A stretch of DNA of 34,760 nt from Amycolatopsis orientalis DSM 43388 (GCF_000411975.1 NZ_ASXG01000192.1:58043-92802), one strand, 5' to 3'. Counted from the stretch's first letter, positions 15,178 through 24,317 are shown. Notes: generated by a model from the sequence alone, not told the origin. Numbers and translations are program-made.

Positions 15178-17511
15178 TCACGAAGCGGCACTCACATCCC
15201 CCCGCGGACCCCCGGCCAGGGCGATGTCGTCCGGACGGATCGGAGCGTTCGGCAGCGGCAGGCCGGTCGCGGCACGGAGGGCGTTCAGGATCGCGGGGGT
15301 CGAGGACAGCGTCGGTGGCTCGCCGACGCCGTTCAAGCCGTACGGCGAGTCCGGGTGCGGGAATTCGAACAGGCTGATCGGCATCGGCGGGACGTCCAGC
15401 ACGGTCGGGATCAAGTAGTCCGTGAAGGACGGGTTCCGCACCCGCCCCTCCCGGTCAACCAGGATCTCCTCCATCAGAGCCAACCCCAGGCCCTGCACGC
15501 TGCCGCCTTCGATCTGGCCCTCCACGGCCAGCGGGTTCATCGCCTTGCCGACGTCCTGCGCGGTCGCCAGCTCGACCACCCTCACCAAACCCAGGTCGAC
15601 ATCCACGTCCACCACCGCCCGGTGCGCGGCGAAGGCGAACGCGATGTGCGCGTTGCCCTGGCCGGTTTCCGGGTCGATGCCTTGGGTGGGCCGGTGGTGG
15701 TACTCGAAGGTGTGCGAAATCGGGTCCGAACCCACCAGATCGGCGATGGCACACACCGGGCGTCCGGCGGAGTCCAGGACTTGGTCGTCGCCCAAGGAAA
15801 GCGCGGAGAGTCCACTTGCGACGGACGCGCGGCGCAGCAGTTCGCGGGCGATCTGGCGGCACGCGCCTTGCACCGCACCGGTCGACATCCACGTCATTCG
15901 GGAAGCGGATGCGGAACCGGCGTCGCCGATTTGGGTATCGGCGGGGAGGACGACTACCCGGGAGACACCCAATTCCGTGCTCGCCACCTGTGCTTGCACC
16001 GTCGTGACGCCTTGTCCGCATTCCGCGGCTGCGGTGTGCACGGAGACCACCGGGTCGCCATTGACGACCGCGAGGGCGACTCGGGCGGTCGAGATGTCGT
16101 CGACGCCTCCGGAATAGCCGATCGCTTTCACTCCGACCGCGTAGCCGACTCCGCGACGCACCCCCTCGCCGTGCGTCGTGTTGCCGGCTCCGCCGGGCAG
16201 GGAAAGCAGATCAACCTTCGCCGGCGGCGGCAGCGGGCGGTCGCGGAGGGCTTGCAGCAGTTCGGCGACCGGGGCCGGACCGTCGACGGCCTGGCCGGTG
16301 GGCAATACAGTGCCCGTGGTCATGGCGTTGCGCAGGCGCAATTCCATCGGGTCCATTCCCAGTTCGCGCGCCAGTTTGTCCATATTGGACTCACAACCGT
16401 AGGCCGACTGGACCGCACCGAAACCGCGCATCGCACCGCACGGCGGATTGTTCGTATAGACCGCCAAGCCATCGATTTCGGCATTCGGGACGTCGTAGGC
16501 ACCGGTGACGAAGTAGCAGGCGTTGGCGATGACGACCGGCGAGGTTGACGTGTACGCGCCGCCGTCCAAAACGAGGCGGGCTTTGACGTAGACCAGGCGG
16601 CCGTCCTTCGTGGCTCCGTGTTCGTACCGCATTTTCGCCGGGTGCCGGTGCACGTGACCGAAGAACGATTCATAGCGGTTGTACGACATCTTCACCGGGC
16701 GGCCGAGCCGCAGTGCCAGCATGCAGGCGTGCACGTGGACCGAGAGGTCTTCTCGGCCGCCGAAGGCACCGCCTACCCCAGCCAGGGTGAGGCGCACTTT
16801 TTCCGGCGGCAAGCCGAGGCACGGAGCCAATTGTTCGAGGTCTTTGTGCAGCCATTGCGAGGAAACGTAAAGCTCGACACCGCCGTCCTCGGACGGAATC
16901 GCCAGACCGGATTCCGGACCCAGGAATGCCTGGTCCTGCATGCCGACTTCGTACTCTCCGATGACCACGACGTCCGCTTCAGCGCGAGCCCGCTCCATGT
17001 CGCCGTGCCGGATTTTCACGTGCCGCACCAGGTTTCCGTCCGGATGGATGGGCCGGACGCCGTCGTCAAGAACCGTCATCGGGTCCATGACCGGGGCCAG
17101 CGGCTCGTAATCGACGATGATCAATTTCGCGGCCTGCCGCGCGGTTTCCGGGTCGTCGGCGGCGACCAGCGCCACCGGTTCGCCGTGGTAACGGACCTCG
17201 TCGACCGCGAGGACCGGCTGGTCGGCGGTTTTCATTCCGTACGTTTTCGCGCCGGGCACATCCTCGTGGGTGAGCACGGCGTGCACGCCTGGCTGGGCGA
17301 GGGCTTTGCTCGGGTCGATCGACCGGATCCGCGCGGCCGCGTACGGACTGCGCAGCGTCGTCGCCCACACCATGCCCTCGAGCCACAAATCCGACGAATA
17401 GGCGAACCGGCCGGTCACCTTGGCGGCGCCGTCCGGCCGGAGTGCGCTTTCGCCCACCCCGGCGGCTTTCCCGGTTTCCGCGGCGCGTACCAGCGAGTCC
17501 ACAGTGACCAC
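15178..17511 (-). CDS. pucD: Molybdenum hydroxylase molybdopterin subunit (xanthine dehydrogenase PucD-like)
   Basis: 777 residues from a GTG at 17511 with AGGAAG upstream. The N-terminal a/b-hammerhead domain (GAAKVTGRFAYSSD onward) precedes the molybdopterin domain: QDQAFLGPESG (192-202), GVGGAFGGRED (245-255), CGAMRGFGAVQ (358-368), AAECGQGV and the catalytic glutamate E731 in GVGEPP. The QDQAFLGPESG and FFGHVHRHPAKM stretches are what I associate with PucD-type xanthine dehydrogenases of actinomycetes and bacilli. It would hydroxylate an N-heterocycle such as hypoxanthine or xanthine using water. Nearby nucleobase transporters and a deaminase agree. It is divergent from a LacI regulator across 82 bp. 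A different heterocycle as substrate is possible. Confidence 0.92.
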   Translation of the reverse strand: MVTVDSLVRAAETGKAAGVGESALRPDGAAKVTGRFAYSSDLWLEGMVWATTLRSPYAAARIRSIDPSKALAQPGVHAVLTHEDVPGAKTYGMKTADQPVLAVDEVRYHGEPVALVAADDPETARQAAKLIIVDYEPLAPVMDPMTVLDDGVRPIHPDGNLVRHVKIRHGDMERARAEADVVVIGEYEVGMQDQAFLGPESGLAIPSEDGGVELYVSSQWLHKDLEQLAPCLGLPPEKVRLTLAGVGGAFGGREDLSVHVHACMLALRLGRPVKMSYNRYESFFGHVHRHPAKMRYEHGATKDGRLVYVKARLVLDGGAYTSTSPVVIANACYFVTGAYDVPNAEIDGLAVYTNNPPCGAMRGFGAVQSAYGCESNMDKLARELGMDPMELRLRNAMTTGTVLPTGQAVDGPAPVAELLQALRDRPLPPPAKVDLLSLPGGAGNTTHGEGVRRGVGYAVGVKAIGYSGGVDDISTARVALAVVNGDPVVSVHTAAAECGQGVTTVQAQVASTELGVSRVVVLPADTQIGDAGSASASRMTWMSTGAVQGACRQIARELLRRASVASGLSALSLGDDQVLDSAGRPVCAIADLVGSDPISHTFEYHHRPTQGIDPETGQGNAHIAFAFAAHRAVVDVDVDLGLVRVVELATAQDVGKAMNPLAVEGQIEGGSVQGLGLALMEEILVDREGRVRNPSFTDYLIPTVLDVPPMPISLFEFPHPDSPYGLNGVGEPPTLSSTPAILNALRAATGLPLPNAPIRPDDIALAGGPRGDVSAAS

Positions 17512-17541
17512 CAGCTTCCTGCATTGCCGACTGCACGCGAT

Positions 17542-17555
17542 TCAACACGTGTAGA
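17542..17555. promoter_or_regulatory. Candidate LacI-family operator
   Basis: TCAACACGTGTAGA is a 14-base inverted repeat (TC-N-ACACGTGT-N-GA) with a CG centre, as LacI-family operators usually have. It sits in the 82 bp between the divergent large-subunit gene and the lacI-type gene, so one bound protein could control both. A related TCAACACATGA occurs at 19722-19732, before the amidohydrolase and deaminase genes. Confidence 0.5.
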
Positions 17556-17593
17556 TCGGGACTGTCAACGGCTCTTCGGGTATCGTCGGGCGC

Positions 17594-18589
17594 ATGCAGC
17601 GGGTCACCCGGGACGATGTCGCACGACTGGCGGGCACCTCGCCTGCCGTGGTCAGTTACGTGCTCAACAACGGCCCGCGTCCGGTCGCGCCCGGCACGCG
17701 AGAGCGCGTCGAGCGGGCGATCGCCGAACTCGGGTACCGGCCGAATCTCGTCGCTCGGGCGTTGCGGTCCACGCGCAGCAACGTCCTCGGACTGGTCGTG
17801 CCGGACAGCAGCGAGGGCTACTTCACCCAGCTCACCCACGCGGTCGAGCGGGCCGCGTTCGCTCGCGGATCCCTGGTGCTGCTGGGAAATTCGGCGTTCT
17901 CCCGGGAACAGGAGCTGCGGTACGCCGAATCGCTGGCGAATATGCGCGTGGACGGTTTGCTGCTGGTCCGCGCCGAGATCGCCGGCGCGGCGGCCACGCA
18001 CTCCACATTGGACGTTCCGGTCGTCTACCTGCACCACCGCGCGCCGTCCGGCAGCACCGCGCCGTCCGTGGTGCTGGACAACAAAGCGGGCGGACGGCTC
18101 ACCGCCGAACACCTGCTCGGCCACGGCTACCGCGAGATCGGCTGCCTCACCGGGACCGCGCGGTCCGGGCCGGTGGCCGACCGGGCCCGGGGCTGGGCCG
18201 ACGCGATGCGGGCGGCGGACCGGAGCGCGGCCAACGTCGTCCGCACCGGCCTGGACCGGCACGCCGCGCGAGCGGACATCCGGCGATGGCTGCGGTCGCC
18301 GGAGCGGCCGCGCGCGATCATGGCCACCGCGGACGGGCTGGCGCTCGACACGCTCACGGTCGCGGCGGAACTCGGCCTGAGCGTGCCGAAAGACCTCGCG
18401 GTGATCGGCTTCGGCGGTACCGATGCCGCCGCGCACAGCTGGCCCGCGCTGTCCACCGTCGGGCATTCCTTCGACGACTTCGCCGACGCCGCGGTGTCCA
18501 CTCTGGACAAGCTCAAAGCAGGCGAGCACCCGGAAGACCGCGTCCTCGACGTCCGGCTGACCGCGCGCGCCAGCTGCGGATGCGAGTGA
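17594..18589 (+). CDS. LacI-family transcriptional regulator
   Basis: 331 residues, full length for the family. The helix-turn-helix is at about 3-28 (VTRDDVARLAGTSPAVVSYV), followed by the hinge helix LVARALRSTRSN and a periplasmic-binding-like effector domain: VLGLVVPDSSEGYFTQL, ADGLALDTLTVA and DLAVIGFGGTDAAAHSWP. LacI proteins answer to sugars or, in PurR, to purines; the effector here is not predictable. It is divergent from the molybdenum hydroxylase operon and convergent (24 nt gap) with the amidohydrolase-2 gene. A CG-centred palindrome upstream suggests autoregulation and control of the hydroxylase. Confidence 0.94.
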   Translation: MQRVTRDDVARLAGTSPAVVSYVLNNGPRPVAPGTRERVERAIAELGYRPNLVARALRSTRSNVLGLVVPDSSEGYFTQLTHAVERAAFARGSLVLLGNSAFSREQELRYAESLANMRVDGLLLVRAEIAGAAATHSTLDVPVVYLHHRAPSGSTAPSVVLDNKAGGRLTAEHLLGHGYREIGCLTGTARSGPVADRARGWADAMRAADRSAANVVRTGLDRHAARADIRRWLRSPERPRAIMATADGLALDTLTVAAELGLSVPKDLAVIGFGGTDAAAHSWPALSTVGHSFDDFADAAVSTLDKLKAGEHPEDRVLDVRLTARASCGCE

Positions 18590-18613
18590 ACCCGCAGCCG
18601 GCACGGCACCGGA

Positions 18614-19597
18614 TCAGGAGCTAGCGGCCTCCGCCCACGCCGACGGCGTGTAGCCGAGGTAATGCGACGCGTGCGTGTTCGCCGCGGACGCCTGCGGAAT
18701 GTCCCCGCGCAAATACGCCTCCGCTTCGGCCTTGTCCTTCGGCGGCGGCGTCGGCGCGAGGCCGAGCAGCTTGGCCATGTTGTTGCCGAGGTAGCCCTCC
18801 AGGTCGTCCTCGGACAGGTTCAGGCCCTGCGGCGGCTGGTGGCACAGCACTTCCAGCTCGCGTGCCCACATGCCCGGCTCGTTCGGCGGCGAATCGGTGC
18901 CGAACACCAGGTCGCTCTTCTTCATCTCCTTGGCGAATTCGACGATCCGCGACTGCAGCAGCCAGCCCGATTCGCCGATCACGTTCGGCGAGTCCTGGAT
19001 CATCCAGAACGCCTCGAAGCAGTAGACGCCGCCGGTCTGGATGCCGAAGTGGCCGAGAATGAACGTGACGTTCGGGAATTCGCGGATGATCGGGTAGAAC
19101 TGGGTCGGGATCGAGTACGGCCCGTCCCCGGTGTGGATCAGCACGATCACGCCGAGTTCGTCGCACACCCGCATCACCGGCCGCAGCCAGTCCAGCGCCC
19201 GGTCCGGGCGGTAGGAATGCATGTTGGCGTGCAGCTTCAGCATCTTGTAGCCGTATTCCTTCACGTGGAAGGCCAGCTCCGCGGCGCCGTTTTCCGGCCC
19301 GAACCGCGGGTTGTACATGAAGTTGCCGACGAACCGGTCCGGATACCGCTGCACCAGCGAGGTCACGTACGCCTGGTATTCGCGGATTCCTTCGCGGCCG
19401 GTTTTGTTGCCCTCGCGCCAGGTCGTGTTCCCCGGCGGCGGCATGATGCAGCTGACGTCCACGCGCCGCGGTTTGCCGTTGATCCAGAATGGACCGTCCA
19501 TCATCTCGAGCGTGCGCTCGCCGGTGAACGGGGTTCCGGTGTGCCGCCAGGCTTCGTCGACGAGATTCGTCGGATGGACATGGGTATCGATAATCAC
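18614..19597 (-). CDS. Amidohydrolase-2 family protein (ACMSD-like decarboxylase/hydrolase)
   Basis: 327 residues from a GTG at 19597, with AAGGAGA upstream; the protein opens directly with the metal motif IIDTHVH. The TIM-barrel metal ligands of the Amidohydro_2 family are visible: H6 and H8, H155 (LIHTGDG), H183 (LGHFG) and D235 (FGTDSPP). The family includes ACMSD, gamma-resorcylate and 3,6-dihydroxypicolinate decarboxylases and lactonases, all acting on ring acids. Which reaction applies here is unknown. It is divergent from the TRZ/ATZ deaminase-transporter operon across 340 bp, so it probably belongs to the same pathway. The rest of the barrel is intact and ends in a charged, alanine-rich tail. 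Confidence 0.88.
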   Translation of the reverse strand: MIIDTHVHPTNLVDEAWRHTGTPFTGERTLEMMDGPFWINGKPRRVDVSCIMPPPGNTTWREGNKTGREGIREYQAYVTSLVQRYPDRFVGNFMYNPRFGPENGAAELAFHVKEYGYKMLKLHANMHSYRPDRALDWLRPVMRVCDELGVIVLIHTGDGPYSIPTQFYPIIREFPNVTFILGHFGIQTGGVYCFEAFWMIQDSPNVIGESGWLLQSRIVEFAKEMKKSDLVFGTDSPPNEPGMWARELEVLCHQPPQGLNLSEDDLEGYLGNNMAKLLGLAPTPPPKDKAEAEAYLRGDIPQASAANTHASHYLGYTPSAWAEAASS

Positions 19598-19937
19598 CGG
19601 ATGTCTCCTTACGCAAGACTTGAGTAAAGGACTCCCCGGCCGCGCTTCACCGCACCTACGGGACCCGGAAGCGCGATCCGCGCTCCGGCGCAACCGAGTG
19701 CAGCACCTTCGCTGCTCGCTGTCAACACATGATCGCCAAACGCGTTGCGCGGCAAGACTTTTCCCGAAGCGGCTCTTGACACCGGTCCCGCGAGGGCTTT
19801 GCATTGAACGACCCGGCGATGCCGCCGGGCGCCGGTGACCTCCCGTTTCGGGCCAACCGTTCGGCCAGCTGCCTCCAGCCGCGCGCTGGAGACGACCGCC
19901 GGGCCGGGTCCGCCCCCGCCCGGGGAAGGGCGGCCCG
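19598..19937. promoter_or_regulatory. 340 bp divergent control region
   Basis: This gene-free stretch separates the amidohydrolase-2 gene (-) from the TRZ/ATZ deaminase operon (+). It holds a perfect TTGACA (19776-19781) as a possible plus-strand -35, though the matching -10 (near TTGCAT, 19799) is poor. GCAAGACTT occurs twice as a direct repeat (19613-19621, 19752-19760). TCAACACATGA (19722-19732) resembles one half of the LacI palindrome at 17542. An SD (GGGAAGGG) precedes the deaminase ATG. No RNA gene or short ORF is evident. Confidence 0.45.
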
Positions 19938-21344
19938 ATGTCGGCTGCGGAACCGGAACCCTGCGATCTCCTGCTGACCGGCGGCGCCGTGGTGACCGTC
20001 GACGACCAGCGCACTGTCCACGGCAACGGCCACGTCGCGATCGTCGGCGACCGGATCGCCGGGGTCGGCGACGGGCCGGGCACTGAGCGATGGCGCGCCG
20101 CCGAGGTCGTCGACTGCCGCGGCAAGGCGGTGCTGCCCGGCCTGGTCGACGGGCACAACCACCTCTACCAAGCACTCGCGCGCGGCCTCGGCGAAGGCAT
20201 GTCGATCGTGCCGTGGCTGTGCGAATTCATGTGGCCGTATTCGATCGCGATCACCGGAGCCGAAGCGGTCGCCGGGGCGCGGCTCGGCGCAATCGAAGCG
20301 TTACGCGCCGGCATCACGACCGTCATCGACAACCATTACGCGCCAAGCGATCTGGAGACGACGCTGGCCGTCGCCGACGTCATCGAAGAGGCTGGCCTTC
20401 GCGGTGCGGTCGCCCGCGGCATGCTGGGCGAACGCACCGCGATCGCCGACCGCCGCGGCCAGCCGATCGAACTGTTCCGGTATTCGAGCGAAGACGAATT
20501 CGCGATCACCCGCGAGGCGATGGAACACCGGCCGCCGGACTCGAAGGTCGCGGTCTGGCCCGCCGCGCTCAACCTCTGTTACGTGGAGCAGAAACTCGTG
20601 CGCCGGACGGTCGAACTCGCCCGGGAATTCAGCACTCGCTGGCACACCCATTGCTGCGAAAGCAAAACCGATCCGATCAGCTACCTCGAAACCCACGGGG
20701 TCCGGCCGGTCGAATGGCTCGCGAAAGAAGGCCTTCTCGACGACCGGGCCACGCTCGCGCACGCGATTTGGCTCGACGAAGCCGAAATCGAGCAGGTCGC
20801 TGCCGCGGGAGCGGGGGTTTCGCACAACCCGGCCTCCAACGGCTATCTCGCTTCCGGCACCGCCCAGATCGCGAGCATGCGCAAGCAGAGCGTCCCGGTC
20901 GCGCTGGGCACCGACGGTCCCAGCTGCGGCCATCGCCAAGATCTTTTCGAGGCGATGAAACTCAGCGTCTTCGGCCAGCGAACGGCCACTTTGGACCCGA
21001 CAGCGCTGCGGGCCGAGGACGCACTGGAAATGGCCACCCGCGAGGGGGCCCGTTACGCCGGAATCGACGCGGGATCGCTCAGCGAAGGCAAACTCGCCGA
21101 TGTCGTCGTGACCGCGCTCGACCGTCCGCACGTGCGGCCGGTGCACCGGGCGGTCGCCGCCCTCGTCTACTCCGCCCGCGGGTCGGATGTAGAGCTGACC
21201 ATCGTGGGCGGCGAGATCGTCTACCGCGACGGACACTGCGTCCGCGTCGACGAAGAGGCCGCCGCCGGCGAGGCGGAACGGCACGCGGCCCAGCTGCTGA
21301 AGCGCAGCGGCATGGGCGGACTGCTCACTCCCTGGGCGCGGTGA
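19938..21344 (+). CDS. TRZ/ATZ-family amidohydrolase (amino-heterocycle deaminase)
   Basis: 468 residues from the ATG at 19938 behind GGGAAGGG. The small beta domain is followed by the metal motif DGHNH (H73, H75), then H238 with E241 (HTHCCES), H275 (LAHAIW) and D326 (GTDGPS). This is the complete active site of the cytosine deaminase/TRZ-ATZ group. Relatives deaminate guanine, 8-oxoguanine, S-adenosylhomocysteine/methylthioadenosine, pterins or triazines. The DGHNHL opening is closer to 8-oxoguanine and triazine enzymes in my judgement, but the substrate is not fixed by sequence. It is the first gene of an operon with two nucleobase transporters, UbiX, UbiD and a CobW GTPase, which suggests an aminated nucleobase-like compound. 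Confidence 0.9.
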   Translation: MSAAEPEPCDLLLTGGAVVTVDDQRTVHGNGHVAIVGDRIAGVGDGPGTERWRAAEVVDCRGKAVLPGLVDGHNHLYQALARGLGEGMSIVPWLCEFMWPYSIAITGAEAVAGARLGAIEALRAGITTVIDNHYAPSDLETTLAVADVIEEAGLRGAVARGMLGERTAIADRRGQPIELFRYSSEDEFAITREAMEHRPPDSKVAVWPAALNLCYVEQKLVRRTVELAREFSTRWHTHCCESKTDPISYLETHGVRPVEWLAKEGLLDDRATLAHAIWLDEAEIEQVAAAGAGVSHNPASNGYLASGTAQIASMRKQSVPVALGTDGPSCGHRQDLFEAMKLSVFGQRTATLDPTALRAEDALEMATREGARYAGIDAGSLSEGKLADVVVTALDRPHVRPVHRAVAALVYSARGSDVELTIVGGEIVYRDGHCVRVDEEAAAGEAERHAAQLLKRSGMGGLLTPWAR

Positions 21345-21378
21345 TCCGCGCTCCCCCTTCCCCGCTGTGGAGGAAACC

Positions 21379-22740
21379 ATGCGATTCCGTCCGCGCACCA
21401 CCCGAGCCGAAGCCAAGACCCGCGACGCGGTCGACACCGTCCCCCGGTTCCGGCAGATGCTTCCACTCGGCATCCAGCACCTCCTGGTCGCCTACTCCGG
21501 CATGGTGACCGTCCCGCTGCTGATCGGCCTCGGCGTCGGCCTCTCCACCGCGCAGATCGCCACGCTGATCACGGCGAACGTGCTGGTCAGCGGCATCGCG
21601 ACGCTGCTGCAGACGCTCGGCGTCGGCAACATCGGCGTCCGGCTGCCGATCGTGATGGGCTCGACCTTCACCGGCATCACCCCGGCGATCATCGTCGGCA
21701 AGGAGGCCGGCCTTCCCGCGGTGTTCGGCGCGACGATCGTCGCCGGGCTGCTCACCTGGCTGGTCGCGCCGTGGTTCAGCAAGCTGATCCGGTTCTTCCC
21801 GCCGATCGTCACCGGCACCATCATCGCGATCATCGGGTTCTCGCTGCTGCCTTCCACCGCGACGCTGATCGCCGGGTCCAATCCGAGCGCGGCCGACCAC
21901 GGTTCGGCCGGGCGGCTGATTCTCGGGCTGGGCACCATCGTGCTGACGGTGTGCCTCGAACGGTTCGCGCCGCCCGCGGTACGCCGCTTCGCGATCCTGA
22001 TCGCACTGGCGATCGGGACGCTCGTGGCGGTTCCGCTCGGCATGGCGGACTTCAGCTCGGTCGGGCAGGCGAATTGGTTCGGCGTCGTGCAGCCGTTCGA
22101 ATTCGGCGCGCCGACCTTCGCGTTGTCCGCGCTGCTGCCGATGATCATCGTGCAACTGGTGAACATGGTGGAATCGACCGGCGACACGCTCGCCATCGGG
22201 CAGATCGTCGGCCGCGAGGTCGGACCGCGCGAGATTTCCCGGGCGCTGCGCGCGGACGGGATCGGCACGGCGTTCGCGGGCGTGTTCGGCTCGTTCACCG
22301 TCGTCACCTTCGGCGAGAACGTCGGCCTGGTCAGCATCACCCGCGTGATGAGCCGGTTCGTGGTCGCCACCGCGGGCGCGGTGCTGGTGCTCATGAGCCT
22401 GGTGCCGAAGCTCGGCGCGGCCGTCGCGTCGCTGCCCGGTCCGGTGCTCGGCGGCGTCGGCGTGGTCATGTTCGGCACGGTCGGCGCGGTCGGCTTGCGG
22501 ATCATGAGCCAGGCGGATCTCAGCAACGGCCGCAATATCCTGATCGTCGCCATTTCGTTCGGCTTCGGGTTGCTGCCGGTGGGCGCGCCGGAGTTCTACC
22601 AGCATTTGCCCGTTGTGGTGCAGACCGTGCTGACGAGCGGCATCGCGGCCGGCGGCATCGCGGCGTTCCTGCTGAACCTCGTGCTCAACCGCCGCGAGCG
22701 GGTGCCGCGCACCGGACCGGAAGCCGCACCCGGGTATTGA
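21379..22740 (+). CDS. NCS2 nucleobase:cation symporter (UraA-like substrate motif)
   Basis: 453 residues from the ATG at 21379 behind GGAGGA. It has the NCS2 (uracil-xanthine permease) pattern: GIQHLLVAYSG in helix 1, SNPSAADHG after helix 5, E265 in helix 8 (MVESTGDT) and FGENVGLVSITR in helix 10. About 14 hydrophobic segments are present. At the helix-10 substrate position it has E313-N314, as in the uracil transporter UraA, rather than the Q-N of xanthine/urate carriers. A pyrimidine-like or similar substrate is therefore plausible. It follows the deaminase by 34 nt and precedes a second NCS2 gene. Confidence 0.92.
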   Translation: MRFRPRTTRAEAKTRDAVDTVPRFRQMLPLGIQHLLVAYSGMVTVPLLIGLGVGLSTAQIATLITANVLVSGIATLLQTLGVGNIGVRLPIVMGSTFTGITPAIIVGKEAGLPAVFGATIVAGLLTWLVAPWFSKLIRFFPPIVTGTIIAIIGFSLLPSTATLIAGSNPSAADHGSAGRLILGLGTIVLTVCLERFAPPAVRRFAILIALAIGTLVAVPLGMADFSSVGQANWFGVVQPFEFGAPTFALSALLPMIIVQLVNMVESTGDTLAIGQIVGREVGPREISRALRADGIGTAFAGVFGSFTVVTFGENVGLVSITRVMSRFVVATAGAVLVLMSLVPKLGAAVASLPGPVLGGVGVVMFGTVGAVGLRIMSQADLSNGRNILIVAISFGFGLLPVGAPEFYQHLPVVVQTVLTSGIAAGGIAAFLLNLVLNRRERVPRTGPEAAPGY

Positions 22741-22946
22741 CCCTCGGCGGCTTCCGATGCACCATAGTCGGAACTCCTTGCAGGGAAGGAAAACTTCGCT
22801 CATTCCGTAACCCCGTAGGTGCGGCGGCAGGTTCGCGCGCGGCCGGGGGTCATCGACGCCGGCAGCCCGTCCGGCTCCGGCGACGCCCCGCGATCCGCCC
22901 CGGCCCGGCCCTCCCGGCCCCGCCGGCCCAACGAGGTGAGGGAATC
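22741..22946. other. 206 bp gap between the two transporter genes
   Basis: This is the only sizeable gap in an otherwise tight operon. It contains a small inverted repeat (TCCTT-N6-AAGGA, 22775-22790) in a purine-rich patch and then C/G-rich sequence up to the SD at 22936-22945. It may hold a secondary promoter or an RNA element for the downstream genes, but I see no riboswitch class I recognise. Confidence 0.3.
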
Positions 22947-24308
22947 ATGGCCAGTCACCCGTCTCCCCTGTCCCCGGTGGACGAACGTCCCCGATTCGGC
23001 CCGCTGGTGCTGCTGGGTCTGCAGCACGTGCTCGTGATGTACGCCGGGGTCGTCGTGGTGCCGATCGTGGTCGGCGCCGGGCTGGGACTGCCCCAGTCGC
23101 AGATCGCCGACCTGGTCAGCGTCGACCTGGTGCTCGCCGGGATCGGCACCATGCTGCAGGCGTTCGGCGTCTGGAAGTTCGGCATCCGGATGCCGCTCGT
23201 GGTCGGCGCGGCGTCCAACGGAATCGTCCCGATGGTGCTGATCGGCAGCACGCAGGGGCTGTCCACAGTGTATGGCTCGCTGCTCGTGGCCGGCGTGGTC
23301 TGGGTGTTGATCGCGCCGTTGTTCAGCAAGCTGCTCAAACTGTTCCCGGAAGTGGTCACCGGAACGGTCATCACGTTGATCGGGCTGACGCTGATTCCGG
23401 TCGGGCTGAAGCTCATCGCCGGCTCCAATCCGTCCGCGCACAATTACGGTGCGCCAGCGAATCTCGCGCTCGCCGGGTTCACGCTCGCGTTGATCGCGGT
23501 GTTCTACCGGGTGTTCCGCGGTCTGCTCGGGCAGCTCGCGATGCTGATCGCGCTGACCGTCGGGGCGATCGTCGGCTGGCTGACCGGCCTGGGCAGCCTC
23601 GCCGGAGTCGCCAGCGGTCCCGTTTTCGGCTTGCTGAAACCATTCCACTACGGAGCGTTGCATTTCGACCTTCCGTCGATCCTGCTGTTCCTGGTCATCG
23701 TTTTCGTGTTGATGGTCGAGGCGTCCGGACAGGGGCTCGCCGTCGGCCAGGTAGTCGGCAAGAAGGTCGGGCCGCGCGACATCGCCAACCTGCTCCGGGT
23801 GGACGGACTGCTCACCGCGCTCAGCGGCGTGTTCAACGGGTTCGCCTACACCACGTTCGGCCAGAACATCGGGCTCGTCGCGCTGACCAAGGTGCGCAGC
23901 CGGTATCCGGTCGCGGTCGGCGGCGTGATCCTGATCGTTTTCGGGGTGGTGCAACCGGTCGGCCGGGTGATCGCGGCGATCCCGCAACCGGTGATCGGCG
24001 CGGCCGCGGTGGCCACGTTCGCCGCCCTGACCGTGTCCGGCATCCAGCTGCTGTCGCGAGTGGACTTCAACCAAACCGGCAACCTCGTGATCGTCATGCT
24101 GTCGCTCGGCGTCGGATTGATCCCGGCCGGCGCACCGGACTTCTACAAGCAATTCCCGTTCGCCGCACAGGTTTTCCTCAAGAGCGGCGTCGCCACTGGC
24201 ACTGTTCTGGCGGTTCTGCTGAACCTGCTTTTCTTCGCCCGCCGGAAACGGCGGCCGGAGGAGCCGGTCAAGCAGCCGGAACCCGCCGCGAAGCTCTCCC
24301 AGTCCTGA
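22947..24308 (+). CDS. NCS2 nucleobase:cation symporter (xanthine/urate-like substrate motif)
   Basis: 453 residues from an ATG at 22947 behind GAGGGA, exactly as long as the neighbouring NCS2 protein but clearly diverged. It has GLQHVLVMYAG in helix 1, E258 in helix 8 (MVEASGQG) and FGQNIGLVALTK in helix 10. Q306-N307 is the Q-N pair characteristic of xanthine and uric acid carriers such as XanQ and UapA. A purine-type substrate is therefore likely, in contrast to the first transporter. The C-terminus ends in a basic patch (RRKRRPEE). It is 9 nt ahead of ubiX, so it is co-transcribed with the decarboxylase genes. Confidence 0.92.
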   Translation: MASHPSPLSPVDERPRFGPLVLLGLQHVLVMYAGVVVVPIVVGAGLGLPQSQIADLVSVDLVLAGIGTMLQAFGVWKFGIRMPLVVGAASNGIVPMVLIGSTQGLSTVYGSLLVAGVVWVLIAPLFSKLLKLFPEVVTGTVITLIGLTLIPVGLKLIAGSNPSAHNYGAPANLALAGFTLALIAVFYRVFRGLLGQLAMLIALTVGAIVGWLTGLGSLAGVASGPVFGLLKPFHYGALHFDLPSILLFLVIVFVLMVEASGQGLAVGQVVGKKVGPRDIANLLRVDGLLTALSGVFNGFAYTTFGQNIGLVALTKVRSRYPVAVGGVILIVFGVVQPVGRVIAAIPQPVIGAAAVATFAALTVSGIQLLSRVDFNQTGNLVIVMLSLGVGLIPAGAPDFYKQFPFAAQVFLKSGVATGTVLAVLLNLLFFARRKRRPEEPVKQPEPAAKLSQS

Positions 24309-24317
24309 AAGGACGTC

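Noticed and set aside
22741..22946. Riboswitch (for example a purine or xanthine type) between the two NCS2 genes
   Set aside because: Only a five-base-pair hairpin was found; no conserved core of a known class could be recognised.
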